Assembly: GCA_022510385.1 (NCBI GenBank)
Contig: JAFLTQ010000007.1
Span: forward strand, 1-64,000
Reading direction: 5' to 3'
DNA from: Muribaculaceae bacterium
GTDB lineage: Bacteria > Bacteroidota > Bacteroidia > Bacteroidales > Muribaculaceae
Length of the DNA: 64,000 bases
The notes under the pieces were generated by a model. That model was not told the origin of the DNA, made no database searches, and saw only the letters and a program-made list of their open reading frames with translations. Positions 44,157 to 53,550 of the stretch are shown piece after piece (the first letter of the stretch is position 1; each line of letters begins with the position of its first letter). Both the position numbers and the translations under genes were made by a program.

Positions 44157-46892
44157 ATGACCTTATACGTTATCATAATCTTTGCCGCCATACTTGTAGG
44201 GATGGCAGTCTCGGTTTCGGTTTTCGGTACCGGAGGTAAACGCAAGAAAGTATTGCAGGATATCTATTTTTCGGTTGAAGATACCGATGGAATCGGAATC
44301 CTCTATACCAAGACAGGAGAATACTCAGCCATTTTGAAGATGGAGAATCCGGTCCAGCAATTTTCTGCCGACATAGACAGCTACTATGAGTTCAGGAGAC
44401 TTTTTGCCTCGATAGCAGCCACACTAGGTGAAGGATACGCCATGCACAAACAGGATATATTCTGTAGAAGAAAATTCTCCGATGTAGAAAGAGAGAGAGA
44501 ATTTTTGTCAGAGTCCTACTTCAATTATTTCCATGGCAGGCAATACACCGACAGCCTTACTTACCTTGTCATAACTCAGGAATGCAAGAAAGGAAAACTC
44601 CTTTCATTCGACCAGAAGAAATGGCGGGATTTCCTCGTGAAGATAAGGAAAGTCAAGGATCTTTTGAAAGATGCCGGTATCAAGGCAAGGTTTCTTGACG
44701 GCAAAGAATGTGACGTATATGTTGACCGGTATTTCGCAATGGATTTCACCAGTCCCATCGTATCGATGAACAACTTCAAGGTAGATGAGGAAGGAATCGG
44801 AATGGGAGAAAAGAAATGCAAGGTTTTCTCTTTAGTTGATGTGGACTGTGCCAATCTCCCGGGACAAATCAAGCCCTATTCAAGCATAGAAGTAAACAAT
44901 TCCTCAATGCCGGTTGATATAATGTCGGCAATCAGCAGTATCCCACAAGCCGAGACAGTAATATTCAATCAGATGGTATTTATTCCCAATCAGAAGAAAG
45001 AACTATCCGCATTGGAGAAGAAAAAGAACCGTCACGCCTCTATCCCTAATCCCAGCAACCAGATAGCGGTTGAAGATATCAAACGTGTTCAGGAGGTTGT
45101 GGCAAGGGAAAGTAAACAGCTCGTCTATACCCATTTCAACCTTGTTGTATGCTGCAACAGGAAGGTGGATATGCAGAAACCGACCAACCATCTTGAAAAT
45201 ATGTTCGGGAGGATGGGAATCCATATAAGCAAGAGAGCCTACAATCAGTTGGAACTTTTTGTCAATTCATTCCCGGGCAACTGTTATGGAATGAATCCCG
45301 AATACGACAGGTTCCTGACATTGGGAGATGCCGCAATGTGCCTTATGTATAAGGAAACCATTCAAAAGACAGAAGACACTCCCCTGAAGATTTATTACAC
45401 CGACAGACAAGGTGTGCCTGTGGCAATAGATATAACAGGAAAGGAAGGGAAAAACAAACTGACTGATAACTCCAATTTTTTCTGTTTAGGCCCTTCCGGA
45501 AGTGGCAAGAGCTTTCATATGAATTCGGTAGTCAGGCAGTTACATGAGCAAGGAACCGATGTCGTGATGGTCGATACCGGTAATTCATATGAGGGACTAT
45601 GCGAGTATCTCGGAGGAAAATATATAAGCTATACCGAAGAGAAACCCATCACCATGAATCCTTTCAAGATTACCAAAGCAGAACTGAATATAGAGAAGAT
45701 CAACTTCCTGAAAAATTTAATCCTTCAAATCTGGTTAGGTTCAAATGTGGTTCCATCAAGAACCGAGATAAGTGTGGTTGAACAGCTTGTCGGTGAATAC
45801 TATGAAGCTTTCTTCAACGATTACAAAGGTTATACCCCGGAAAGACGTGAGGATATCAAGAAAGGTATGCTGACAGAGCTTGCAAACAAGAATATCGATG
45901 AACTGATAAATATTGAAGGAGAAGGAGATTCACCCGAAGAAAAGGTTGACAAACTGCTTGACAAACTTGAAGAACGAAGGAAGAATCTCAAGGTTACAGA
46001 CCTATCCTTCAATTCATTCTATGACTATGCAGTTGAAGCAATAGCAATCATCTGTACCGAAAACTGTATCCCGAATGTTCCGAAACAAGGAATCAGACCC
46101 TCAGACTTCCGTACAAGCCTTCAACCCTTCTATAAAGGTGGCAAATACGAGAAGACACTGAATGAACAGACCGACAGCACACTGTTCGATGAATCTTTCA
46201 TAGTCTTCGAGATCGATGCTATCAAGGATGATCCGACTCTTTTCCCCATAGTGACACTCATCATCATGGATGTATTCCTCCAGAAGATGAGACTGAAAAA
46301 GAACCGGAAGGTGCTTGTAATCGAGGAAGCCTGGAAAGCCATTGCCACGCCTTTGATGGCAGAATATATCAAATACCTATATAAGACTGCCCGAAAATTC
46401 TGGGCTTCAGTCGGAGTCGTCACTCAGGAGATACAGGATATCATCGGCAGTGAGATAGTAAAGGAGGCAATCATCAATAACTCAGATGTCGTGATGTTGC
46501 TTGACCAGAGCAAGTTCCGTGAACGCTTTGACAACATCAAGGCCATTTTGGGTCTGACCGATGTGGATTGCAAAAAGATATTCACCATTAACCGACTTGA
46601 CAATAAGGACGGCAGGTCCTTCTTCCGTGAGGTCTTCATCAGACGAGGTTCTACGAGCGGGGTCTATGGAGTCGAAGAATCCAAGGAATGCTACATGACC
46701 TACACAACGGAACGGGCAGAGAAAGATGCATTGAAACTTTATAAGGCAGAACTTCAATGCACACATCAGGAGGCAATTTCAAGATACTGCCGGGACTGGA
46801 ACAGAAGCGGAACCAACAATCCTCTTGAATTTGCAAGAAGGGTTCATAAAGCCGGTCATGTATTGAACCTGCCGGAAAGAAATGACGATTGA
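44157..46892 (+). CDS. traG: TraG, VirB4-family conjugation ATPase
   Basis: This 911-residue ATPase powers pilus biogenesis and secretion. It has an N-terminal membrane helix (about 3-23), a DUF3875-type N-domain, Walker A CLGPSGSGKSFHM (about 443-451) and Walker B VLVIEEAWKAIA (about 717-728). Length and order (traE-F-G) match Bacteroidales systems. TTERAEKDAL near the end is the typical C-terminal region. Confidence 0.94.
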   Translation: MTLYVIIIFAAILVGMAVSVSVFGTGGKRKKVLQDIYFSVEDTDGIGILYTKTGEYSAILKMENPVQQFSADIDSYYEFRRLFASIAATLGEGYAMHKQDIFCRRKFSDVEREREFLSESYFNYFHGRQYTDSLTYLVITQECKKGKLLSFDQKKWRDFLVKIRKVKDLLKDAGIKARFLDGKECDVYVDRYFAMDFTSPIVSMNNFKVDEEGIGMGEKKCKVFSLVDVDCANLPGQIKPYSSIEVNNSSMPVDIMSAISSIPQAETVIFNQMVFIPNQKKELSALEKKKNRHASIPNPSNQIAVEDIKRVQEVVARESKQLVYTHFNLVVCCNRKVDMQKPTNHLENMFGRMGIHISKRAYNQLELFVNSFPGNCYGMNPEYDRFLTLGDAAMCLMYKETIQKTEDTPLKIYYTDRQGVPVAIDITGKEGKNKLTDNSNFFCLGPSGSGKSFHMNSVVRQLHEQGTDVVMVDTGNSYEGLCEYLGGKYISYTEEKPITMNPFKITKAELNIEKINFLKNLILQIWLGSNVVPSRTEISVVEQLVGEYYEAFFNDYKGYTPERREDIKKGMLTELANKNIDELINIEGEGDSPEEKVDKLLDKLEERRKNLKVTDLSFNSFYDYAVEAIAIICTENCIPNVPKQGIRPSDFRTSLQPFYKGGKYEKTLNEQTDSTLFDESFIVFEIDAIKDDPTLFPIVTLIIMDVFLQKMRLKKNRKVLVIEEAWKAIATPLMAEYIKYLYKTARKFWASVGVVTQEIQDIIGSEIVKEAIINNSDVVMLLDQSKFRERFDNIKAILGLTDVDCKKIFTINRLDNKDGRSFFREVFIRRGSTSGVYGVEESKECYMTYTTERAEKDALKLYKAELQCTHQEAISRYCRDWNRSGTNNPLEFARRVHKAGHVLNLPERNDD

Positions 46893-46913
46893 TAAAAAGA
46901 AAATTATTGATAT

Positions 46914-46930
46914 GGTGAGAATTTTTCACC
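46914..46930 (+). other. Small hairpin downstream of traG
   Basis: GGTGA (46914-46918) pairs with TCACC (46926-46930). It is followed by the TCCTAA motif (46933-46938) and the next start codon, and could act as a processing or attenuation site within the operon. Confidence 0.4.
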
Positions 46931-46954
46931 GGTCCTAATTTAAAAGATAACGCA

Positions 46955-47263
46955 ATGAATGAATTAAAACTTATCGAAGAATTCTGGAGAGACACCGAGG
47001 AACAGAACTTTTCCCGTGAAGCGACAATCCTGTTCTATCATCTTCTTTTCCTGGGCAAAAGGAACAGGAATTATGAAAAGATATGCATGCACCCGGCCGG
47101 ATTGCTCAGCAAGGTCAAAGACTTTTCAGTAAAGGAGGTTACCAATGCAAGCGAAGAACTGCAGACAAGAGGTTATCTCAAATACACACCTGCAGACGGT
47201 AATTTCACATCCGGAATATATCAATTTATTAAAGGTATTACCATTCCTTCTACTAAAAAATAA
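46955..47263 (+). CDS. Small winged-helix-like protein
   Basis: This 102-residue protein has the pattern IEEFWRDTEEQNFSREATILFYHLLFL, then HPAGLLSKVKDFSVKEVTNASEELQTRGYLKYTP, resembling DnaD/RepA-type winged helices. It is probably a DNA-binding accessory or regulator encoded within the tra operon. Confidence 0.55.
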   Translation: MNELKLIEEFWRDTEEQNFSREATILFYHLLFLGKRNRNYEKICMHPAGLLSKVKDFSVKEVTNASEELQTRGYLKYTPADGNFTSGIYQFIKGITIPSTKK

Positions 47264-47268
47264 AAGAC

Positions 47269-49842
47269 TTGAAAAAATACCTGCTCATAATGGTTCTTAC
47301 AATTTTGACGGCAACGAAATCTTTCGCTGCCAATCCATGGTATTCCGTCAACTATGACAACAAGACGGTCGCAGCCATGGTAGCGGCATTCGGAACGGAG
47401 ACAGCCACGGAGATGTACTATAGTGAGCAGGTTAAGGAAATACTTGACAGATATTCGGCAGCCGAAGTTGCAGCAGCCGGAATCTTCATGTCCAAGTTTC
47501 TCGACAGAAGGGCTCTTACAGACTTAGGTATATGGATCAGCCCGGATGAGAATTATTATTACAAAAGGATATACTCCATGGTAGCCTCCAGGATAATGCC
47601 TAAAATTTGGACGGTGGCCCAACTGATGTTGCATTCACCCCAGACGGCATTATACTGGGGAAGCTATCTCTTCAAGATCTGTGCAGAAGTCGAGTCACTT
47701 TGCATGCAGTTCGAGTCCATAGTAACCAACTGTTCCTTGTCATTCAAGGATATAGTCTTCCTACAGATAGAACCACAATATGAGCCGTTGTTCAAATTGG
47801 CTTCCGGAGGAAACGTGGACTGGAACAAGCTCTTTGATGACTTAGGAAACATATCCAATAACTTCACAAAAGAGAAACTGCAGGCCGATATCGACAACCT
47901 CTATCAGATGGGAGTCAATATTGCCGGTGCAGGTATGGAGAATATGTTGGGTGCATTGCTCGGAGGAAGCAGTTTTGATGATATTGCCAACGGGAATATC
48001 CCGGCAATCATAAATGCCGTCGAAAGCAGCTACGGATTCTACAAGTCTCTTGACAGCTCCATCGGAGGAACCTTATTGGGAATGATAGGTGGACCTGAAA
48101 ATGTTGCACAGCTTTTCAACATAGACAACTATAACATGACTTCCTGGATAACCGACTATATCCGGGAGCTTCAAGGCCAGTATTATACACAAAGATGGTA
48201 CATCTACCGGAACGATTCAGGGAATGAGGTGATATGCAATTATTATCCACCAACTGACGATAACTCCATTATCTATGGAGGTGAATGGTACAGGATAAAC
48301 ACCACCGATGCTTCTTACTACCCCAATACAGAGCAGACAAACGCCATAAAAGCCAATTCTGAAAGTTATGCCGGTTGGTCACAGGCAAAGGTGAACCAGC
48401 TTAACAGTTCACAGAATGACTATAACTATTCCATCAGTTACAGCAGGCTTTCTTATAATATCAGCCGAAGCGGTAACCTCTATCAGAAATCTTATGCCTA
48501 TTCAATTAGGGTCACAAGGTCATGGAACTGGAACGATATCGTATATGAGGATATCTTCGATTCCTATACCATGGATCTGAGTACTTTCCAGGCACAACTG
48601 AATGCCATTTTGTCAGAACTCAATGACAACGAGGAAGGATATATTTACCGTATCGGCAGTGACGCAAAGAGATACTATAATGCTACCGATGAGGCGAAAC
48701 TGAAAGGTACAGAAAGTGTAATTATTAGTGTCACCTGTCATGACGGTTTCACCCTCATGCAAGGGACAACCCAATATAAATGCAGTTCCTGTGGCAGCAG
48801 TCTGAATTCACATTCCAAGGATTGTGCCATGACATCAAGTGTTTCGGCAAGCGATATTGATACATCTGATTTAGACAGGATGGAAAATGAATTAAGAAGT
48901 CAGATTGCATCCTCAGAGTCACAGATTTCCATACTGGAAGCAGAGAATGCAGATCTGATAAGACAAATCGCATCTGCGACCATTGAGGAAGCTGCCATTC
49001 TTAGACAGCAATATAATGCGAACAAAGATGAGATAGACCGTCTCAACTCACAACTTAACTCAGTCAAAAGAGATTTGTCTGATGTTGTGGAAGCAAAAAC
49101 TCAGGCAATGGAAGGAGAAAATATCGCGACCGATGATTATTACCGAATCCCTGCTATAATGGCAGACTGTAAGACAGCTTTTAACCTGACATGGACTGAC
49201 GAAGGCCACTGGGAGGGTTACTCATTTGTCCGGACAGCCACATCAAGCGGAATGGATGCCGTGATAACATTCAAGGCCACGCTTTCACTTGCAAGGAAAC
49301 CGAAATATTTCTTAGGTATCAAGATACACAGGGCTATCCTTCAGATTGACTGGGAACTCACAGCGGATTACAGCGGAACACAGGTTGTCGATGTGATAGA
49401 ACTTGATCCCGATATGAGCGACCGGGATAAGACACAGCTGGTCAATAACCGGATCGCTGAGATAGCAAGGGATTATCCAAATTGCACCATCACCACAGAA
49501 TACATAAAGAATGAACCTGTAGAACAGGATAACACGACTGATACTTTCCATTTGTTATGGTCTTCCGACCGGTTGGAGGTTGCAAGGTCAGTCGATGCAC
49601 GATTGACAAGGATATATGCCGACTTGGTTTCTCTGGAAAAGATGATGCACTACAAGCTAACGATTATTGATGTCTTGAAGAGTCAGATGCCCTATATCAA
49701 TGACAACCAGGGAAGGAAACTGACAATAATAGAGGAAGGCTTCCAACGATGGCTCGAGAATGCTTCGATGGCATTGCATTCTTCCACTAATCCCTATAAT
49801 AGTCCTGAAAATACTGAACCCATTATACTTGTCAACAGATAA
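47269..49842 (+). CDS. Large secreted tra-operon protein with coiled coil and C-terminal RW motif
   Basis: This exported protein has 857 residues. A TTG start is used, because MKKYLLIMVLTILTATKSFA is a complete signal peptide and the next ATG would remove its basic region. The N-terminal half is helical, with Gly-rich segments (about 230-270). A CxxC...C cluster lies at about 504-518 (KCSSCGSSLNSHSKDC), a coiled coil at about 535-620, then a beta-rich part. Near the end is IIEEGFQRW (about 819-827), shared with the next two proteins. It probably belongs to the periplasmic or outer-membrane part of the mating apparatus. Confidence 0.7.
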   Translation: MKKYLLIMVLTILTATKSFAANPWYSVNYDNKTVAAMVAAFGTETATEMYYSEQVKEILDRYSAAEVAAAGIFMSKFLDRRALTDLGIWISPDENYYYKRIYSMVASRIMPKIWTVAQLMLHSPQTALYWGSYLFKICAEVESLCMQFESIVTNCSLSFKDIVFLQIEPQYEPLFKLASGGNVDWNKLFDDLGNISNNFTKEKLQADIDNLYQMGVNIAGAGMENMLGALLGGSSFDDIANGNIPAIINAVESSYGFYKSLDSSIGGTLLGMIGGPENVAQLFNIDNYNMTSWITDYIRELQGQYYTQRWYIYRNDSGNEVICNYYPPTDDNSIIYGGEWYRINTTDASYYPNTEQTNAIKANSESYAGWSQAKVNQLNSSQNDYNYSISYSRLSYNISRSGNLYQKSYAYSIRVTRSWNWNDIVYEDIFDSYTMDLSTFQAQLNAILSELNDNEEGYIYRIGSDAKRYYNATDEAKLKGTESVIISVTCHDGFTLMQGTTQYKCSSCGSSLNSHSKDCAMTSSVSASDIDTSDLDRMENELRSQIASSESQISILEAENADLIRQIASATIEEAAILRQQYNANKDEIDRLNSQLNSVKRDLSDVVEAKTQAMEGENIATDDYYRIPAIMADCKTAFNLTWTDEGHWEGYSFVRTATSSGMDAVITFKATLSLARKPKYFLGIKIHRAILQIDWELTADYSGTQVVDVIELDPDMSDRDKTQLVNNRIAEIARDYPNCTITTEYIKNEPVEQDNTTDTFHLLWSSDRLEVARSVDARLTRIYADLVSLEKMMHYKLTIIDVLKSQMPYINDNQGRKLTIIEEGFQRWLENASMALHSSTNPYNSPENTEPIILVNR

Positions 49843-50582
49843 TGAAAAGATACTTCCACATATTGTTTTTAACTATAATGCTTTTGATTCCCGGAGTATC
49901 AAAGGCACAATGGAGCTTTGACGTAGGTTCTGTGGAAGCCTACATAGCAGACCATAAGACACAGCGAAGTATTCTTCTGGCACGGGCCACATTGGAACAG
50001 AGCAACAATATACTTCACGAATACAGTGCCGATGCTGCCGAGGATTTCAAGATACTCAACTTTGATCTCGACAAATATACCAGGGCGTTTGACGTGATTG
50101 ATGTCATGTACAATTCATTGAGAACGGCAATGAATGTCTATTCCACCTATAATACGGTTTCTGACAGGATAACCGATTATAAGAAACTTCTCAATGACTA
50201 TAATGAAAAGATTCTTCAAAGAAACCGGATTGCACTTTCGGACACTATCGTGATAACGATAAGCATGAGGTGCATAAACAGGATTCTTGATGAGAGCAAG
50301 ACCCTCTATAAGTCAGTAAGCGACCTCGTTCTGTATGCAACGGGAGCGGCAGCCTGTTCGACATCAGATTTATTGCTGGTTCTTGATTGCATAAACTACA
50401 GTCTTGACAATATAAAGATGCATCTCAATTCAGCATACTTCGACACCTGGAGATACATACAAGTAAGGATCGGATATTGGAAAGAGAGTGTATATCGTAA
50501 TAAACCAAGATCCGTGATTTTGGAAGAGGCCTTTGGAAGATGGCGAGACAGCGGACTGAATCCCTATAGAAATAGAAACTGA
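49842..50582 (+). CDS. Secreted TraI-like (DUF4141-type position) protein
   Basis: This exported, helical protein of 246 residues has a signal peptide ending SKAQWSF. The C-terminus has ILEEAFGRWRDSG (about 224-236). The start overlaps the previous stop by 1 bp. It takes the place of TraI upstream of traJ in Bacteroidales operons. The family match is partial, so the name is left open. Confidence 0.65.
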   Translation: MKRYFHILFLTIMLLIPGVSKAQWSFDVGSVEAYIADHKTQRSILLARATLEQSNNILHEYSADAAEDFKILNFDLDKYTRAFDVIDVMYNSLRTAMNVYSTYNTVSDRITDYKKLLNDYNEKILQRNRIALSDTIVITISMRCINRILDESKTLYKSVSDLVLYATGAAACSTSDLLLVLDCINYSLDNIKMHLNSAYFDTWRYIQVRIGYWKESVYRNKPRSVILEEAFGRWRDSGLNPYRNRN

Positions 50583-50596
50583 TCAAGATATTTTTA

Positions 50597-51349
50597 ATGA
50601 AACGATTTTACAAACATATCTACCTAATCCTGATTTTAACGATGCTTGTTGCTCCATTGAGCATAAAGGCTCAATATGTGACCTATAACCATGACGATTC
50701 AAAGATGAACCAGTTTACTGTTGCAGAAATTGGTTCCGGTGCATTGACTCCTTCCTTGTATTATACTTTGCTTCATAATAGTTATAGACGGACAGCAGCT
50801 GCAAGGAACAAACTCAGTTTCAGGACAGAAGCCGGAGTGGCCGCCTACATGCAGATAGACGATGCGACCAAACTTGACTCCGCAATGATTAAGAGAGCAG
50901 AGATAGAGGCACTCAATATTGCAGACCGGACTGGAGGAGCTTTAGACCTTGCATGGATGGCCGAAGGAGAAAAGATAACTAAAAAGTTATCCGACTTCAG
51001 GACGAACATCGACAGGATCCTCCAATATGGTGGCACACCAAACCAACAGAATGTATGGCTTGAACATTACAATGTCCTACAGACAGCCATAAAGTCAACC
51101 CAGGAGGCTTACATGCCGAATTCCCAAAGGAAAAAGGAATATCTGTCGATATACGCCGATGCTGCCAAAAAGAATGAATCGTTGATAAGGTATCTGGTCT
51201 ATCTCTCCAACAGCAAGACAACAGCCTCACTTTTGGGAGCCTCATACGAAAAACAGGACAGGACATCCGGAATTGTTGCAGAAGCCATGAGCCGATGGCG
51301 AGAAGCAGGATGGCAGTCGGTATCAAACCGGACTATAAATTCAGATTAA
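50597..51349 (+). CDS. Secreted tra-operon protein with C-terminal RW motif
   Basis: This exported protein of 250 residues has a signal peptide ending SIKAQYV. It is mostly helical and ends with IVAEAMSRWREAG (about 226-238), like the two preceding proteins. It may correspond to the DUF5045-type genes seen between traI and traJ in related elements, but that is from memory of gene order rather than a diagnostic motif. Confidence 0.65.
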   Translation: MKRFYKHIYLILILTMLVAPLSIKAQYVTYNHDDSKMNQFTVAEIGSGALTPSLYYTLLHNSYRRTAAARNKLSFRTEAGVAAYMQIDDATKLDSAMIKRAEIEALNIADRTGGALDLAWMAEGEKITKKLSDFRTNIDRILQYGGTPNQQNVWLEHYNVLQTAIKSTQEAYMPNSQRKKEYLSIYADAAKKNESLIRYLVYLSNSKTTASLLGASYEKQDRTSGIVAEAMSRWREAGWQSVSNRTINSD

Positions 51350-51388
51350 CCATATCGGTTCCACTATAGACACTAACTAAGAAATTAT

Positions 51389-51436
51389 ATGAAACATATC
51401 CTAATCCTAACTAAAAGTCTGAACCATGGCCGATAA
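51389..51436 (+). CDS. Possible 15-codon leader peptide overlapping the traJ start
   Basis: ATG at 51389 opens a 15-residue frame (MKHILILTKSLNHGR) that ends at TAA 51434-51436, 8 bases inside traJ. The stop-start overlap could couple translation. It spans the TCCTAATCCTAA motif (51399-51410). It could be chance. Confidence 0.25.
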   Translation: MKHILILTKSLNHGR

Positions 51437-52556
51437 CATTTTAAGCGATTTTGGAATCAACCTTCTTGAAGAAGAAGTTGATGACGTGATATTTCAGACT
51501 AACGAATTTCTATGTGACGCCACATTCACAGGAATGCAAGGTCCCTTCTGGTGGATATTGCAGATGAGTATGGCACTGGCAGCCATGTTCGCCATAATAA
51601 TGGCCGCCGGAATGACCTACAAGATGATGGTCAAGAAAGAACCGCTTGACGTGATGAAGCTCTTCCGGCCCTTTGCTGTTGCTATAATCATGACATGGTG
51701 GTATCCTCCGGCAGACAGCGGAATGAACAACACCAACAACAGCTGGTGTGTGCTTGACTTCCTTGCATACGTCCCCAATGCCATCGGTTCCTATACCCAC
51801 GACTTGTATCAGGCTGAAGCGGCACAGATTTCAGACAAATTTGAGGAAGTCCAGCAACTCATCTTTGTCAGGGATACACTCTATACAGACTTACAGGCCA
51901 AAGCGGATATAGCTAGAGCGGGAACCATGGATCCCTCCCTCATAGAATCCACAATGGAACAGACCGGAGTCGATGAAGTAACCAATATGGAGAAGGATGC
52001 TTCAAAACTATGGTTCACATCACTGGTAAGCGGAGCAACGGTCTGTATCGACAAGATCGTGATGGTGATAGCCCTGATAGTTTTCCGAATCGGCTGGTGG
52101 GCGACAATCTATTGCCAGCAGATCCTTCTGGGAATGTTGACGATATTCGGACCCATACAATGGGCATTCTCCCTCTTGCCGAAATGGCAGGATGCCTGGG
52201 CCAAATGGTTGACAAGGTATCTGACGGTACATTTTTATGGGGCAATGCTCTATTTCGTCGGGTTCTATGTCCTTCTATTATTTGATATAGTTCTCTGCAT
52301 ACAGGTAGAGAACCTGACGGCAATAACCCAGAGTGAGGCAACGATGGCTGCCTATCTGCAAAACTCGTTCTTCTCAGCCGGATACCTGATGGCAGCTTCG
52401 ATTGTAGCTTTAAAATGTCTGAACCTTGTTCCTGACTTAGCGGCATGGATGATACCTGAGGGAGACACAGCCTTCTCGACAAGAAACTTCGGTGAAGGAG
52501 TCGCACAACAGGCAAAGATGTCAACCCAGGGAGCTATGGCCGGAATGATGAGATGA
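51426..52556 (+). CDS. traJ: TraJ, VirB6/TrbL-like membrane channel protein
   Basis: This polytopic inner-membrane protein of 376 residues has about six to seven helices. FWWILQMSMALAAMFAII, the conserved WWYPPADS and later IFGPIQWAFSLLPKWQDAWAKW are typical of Bacteroidales TraJ. It should form part of the translocation channel. Confidence 0.92.
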   Translation: MADNILSDFGINLLEEEVDDVIFQTNEFLCDATFTGMQGPFWWILQMSMALAAMFAIIMAAGMTYKMMVKKEPLDVMKLFRPFAVAIIMTWWYPPADSGMNNTNNSWCVLDFLAYVPNAIGSYTHDLYQAEAAQISDKFEEVQQLIFVRDTLYTDLQAKADIARAGTMDPSLIESTMEQTGVDEVTNMEKDASKLWFTSLVSGATVCIDKIVMVIALIVFRIGWWATIYCQQILLGMLTIFGPIQWAFSLLPKWQDAWAKWLTRYLTVHFYGAMLYFVGFYVLLLFDIVLCIQVENLTAITQSEATMAAYLQNSFFSAGYLMAASIVALKCLNLVPDLAAWMIPEGDTAFSTRNFGEGVAQQAKMSTQGAMAGMMR

Positions 52557-52600
52557 TTCCTGATCCTAAATACTCAGAGATGAGATAAAAATAAAATGCT

Positions 52601-53215
52601 ATGGTAATAAAGAATTTAGAAAACAAGATCAAACTCGTGATGATAGTCTGCGGACTGTTCCTCGTAGGCTGTATAGTTATCAGCCTTGCGAGTGTGTGGA
52701 CCGCAAGGACTATGGTTGTGGACGCACAACAGAAAATCTATGTACTTGACGGCAACGTTCCTATTCTCGTTCAACGCACTGCAATGGAAGAAACTCTCAA
52801 CGTGGAAGCCAAATCCCATGTCGAAATGTTCCACCACTTTTTCTTCACCCTGGCCCCGGACGACAAGTACATCAACTATACCATGAACAAGGCAATGTAC
52901 CTTGTAGATGAAACAGGACTGGCTCAATACAACACTTTAAAGGAGAAGGGATTCTACAACAACATCATGGGAACATCCGCTGTCTTCTCAATTTTCTGTG
53001 ACAGTATCAATTTCGACAAAGACAAGATGGAATTCACCTATTACGGAAGGCAGAGGATTGAACGCAGGACATCGGTCCTGACAAGGGAACTTGTGACAGC
53101 CGGTCAGTTGAAACGTGTACCGCGAACAGACAACAATCCTCACGGATTGCTAATCACCAACTGGCGTACATTGCTCAATAAGGATATCGAACAGAGAACC
53201 AAAAATCAATACTGA
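52601..53215 (+). CDS. traK: TraK, VirB8-like
   Basis: This 204-residue protein has one N-terminal membrane helix (about 12-34) and a periplasmic domain. HHFFFTLAPDDKYINYTMNKAMYL and GRQRIERRTSVLTRELVTAG are characteristic TraK segments. It nucleates the core complex in related systems. Confidence 0.93.
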   Translation: MVIKNLENKIKLVMIVCGLFLVGCIVISLASVWTARTMVVDAQQKIYVLDGNVPILVQRTAMEETLNVEAKSHVEMFHHFFFTLAPDDKYINYTMNKAMYLVDETGLAQYNTLKEKGFYNNIMGTSAVFSIFCDSINFDKDKMEFTYYGRQRIERRTSVLTRELVTAGQLKRVPRTDNNPHGLLITNWRTLLNKDIEQRTKNQY

Positions 53216-53217
53216 TC

Positions 53218-53550
53218 ATGGGCTGGAAGAAACTTATAATGGGAGAAAAGATGCCCGACAAGAATGATCCGAAATACAAGGAGAGATATGAAAAGGAGGT
53301 ATCTACAGGCCGAAAGGCTGCCAAGATACTGAAGATTGACAAGGCAGCCGGATGTATCCAGCGGTTTGCCAGCAAGAATCCGAAATGGTTCCTTGCCATA
53401 GTGTTCGGAATAGTCTTGGGTTGCCTTTCACTGAATATCTACAGGATAGTTCAGGTATGTAACAGGCCGAAGACGGAAGAAGTTACGACAGCGGCACAGA
53501 AACAGGAGAAACTATTGAATCAGAAACGCTTAAATCATAAAACACAATGA
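53218..53550 (+). CDS. traL: TraL (DUF3989)
   Basis: This 110-residue protein has a basic N-terminus and a single membrane helix (about 60-78). It lies between traK and traM, with gaps of 2 and -4 bp, the usual place of traL. Confidence 0.82.
   Translation: MGWKKLIMGEKMPDKNDPKYKERYEKEVSTGRKAAKILKIDKAAGCIQRFASKNPKWFLAIVFGIVLGCLSLNIYRIVQVCNRPKTEEVTTAAQKQEKLLNQKRLNHKTQ

Noticed and set aside
52015..52524. 169-codon frame antisense to traJ
   Set aside because: traJ has clear family motifs over the whole span; the antisense frame is Ser/Arg/Pro-rich, as expected of a shadow.
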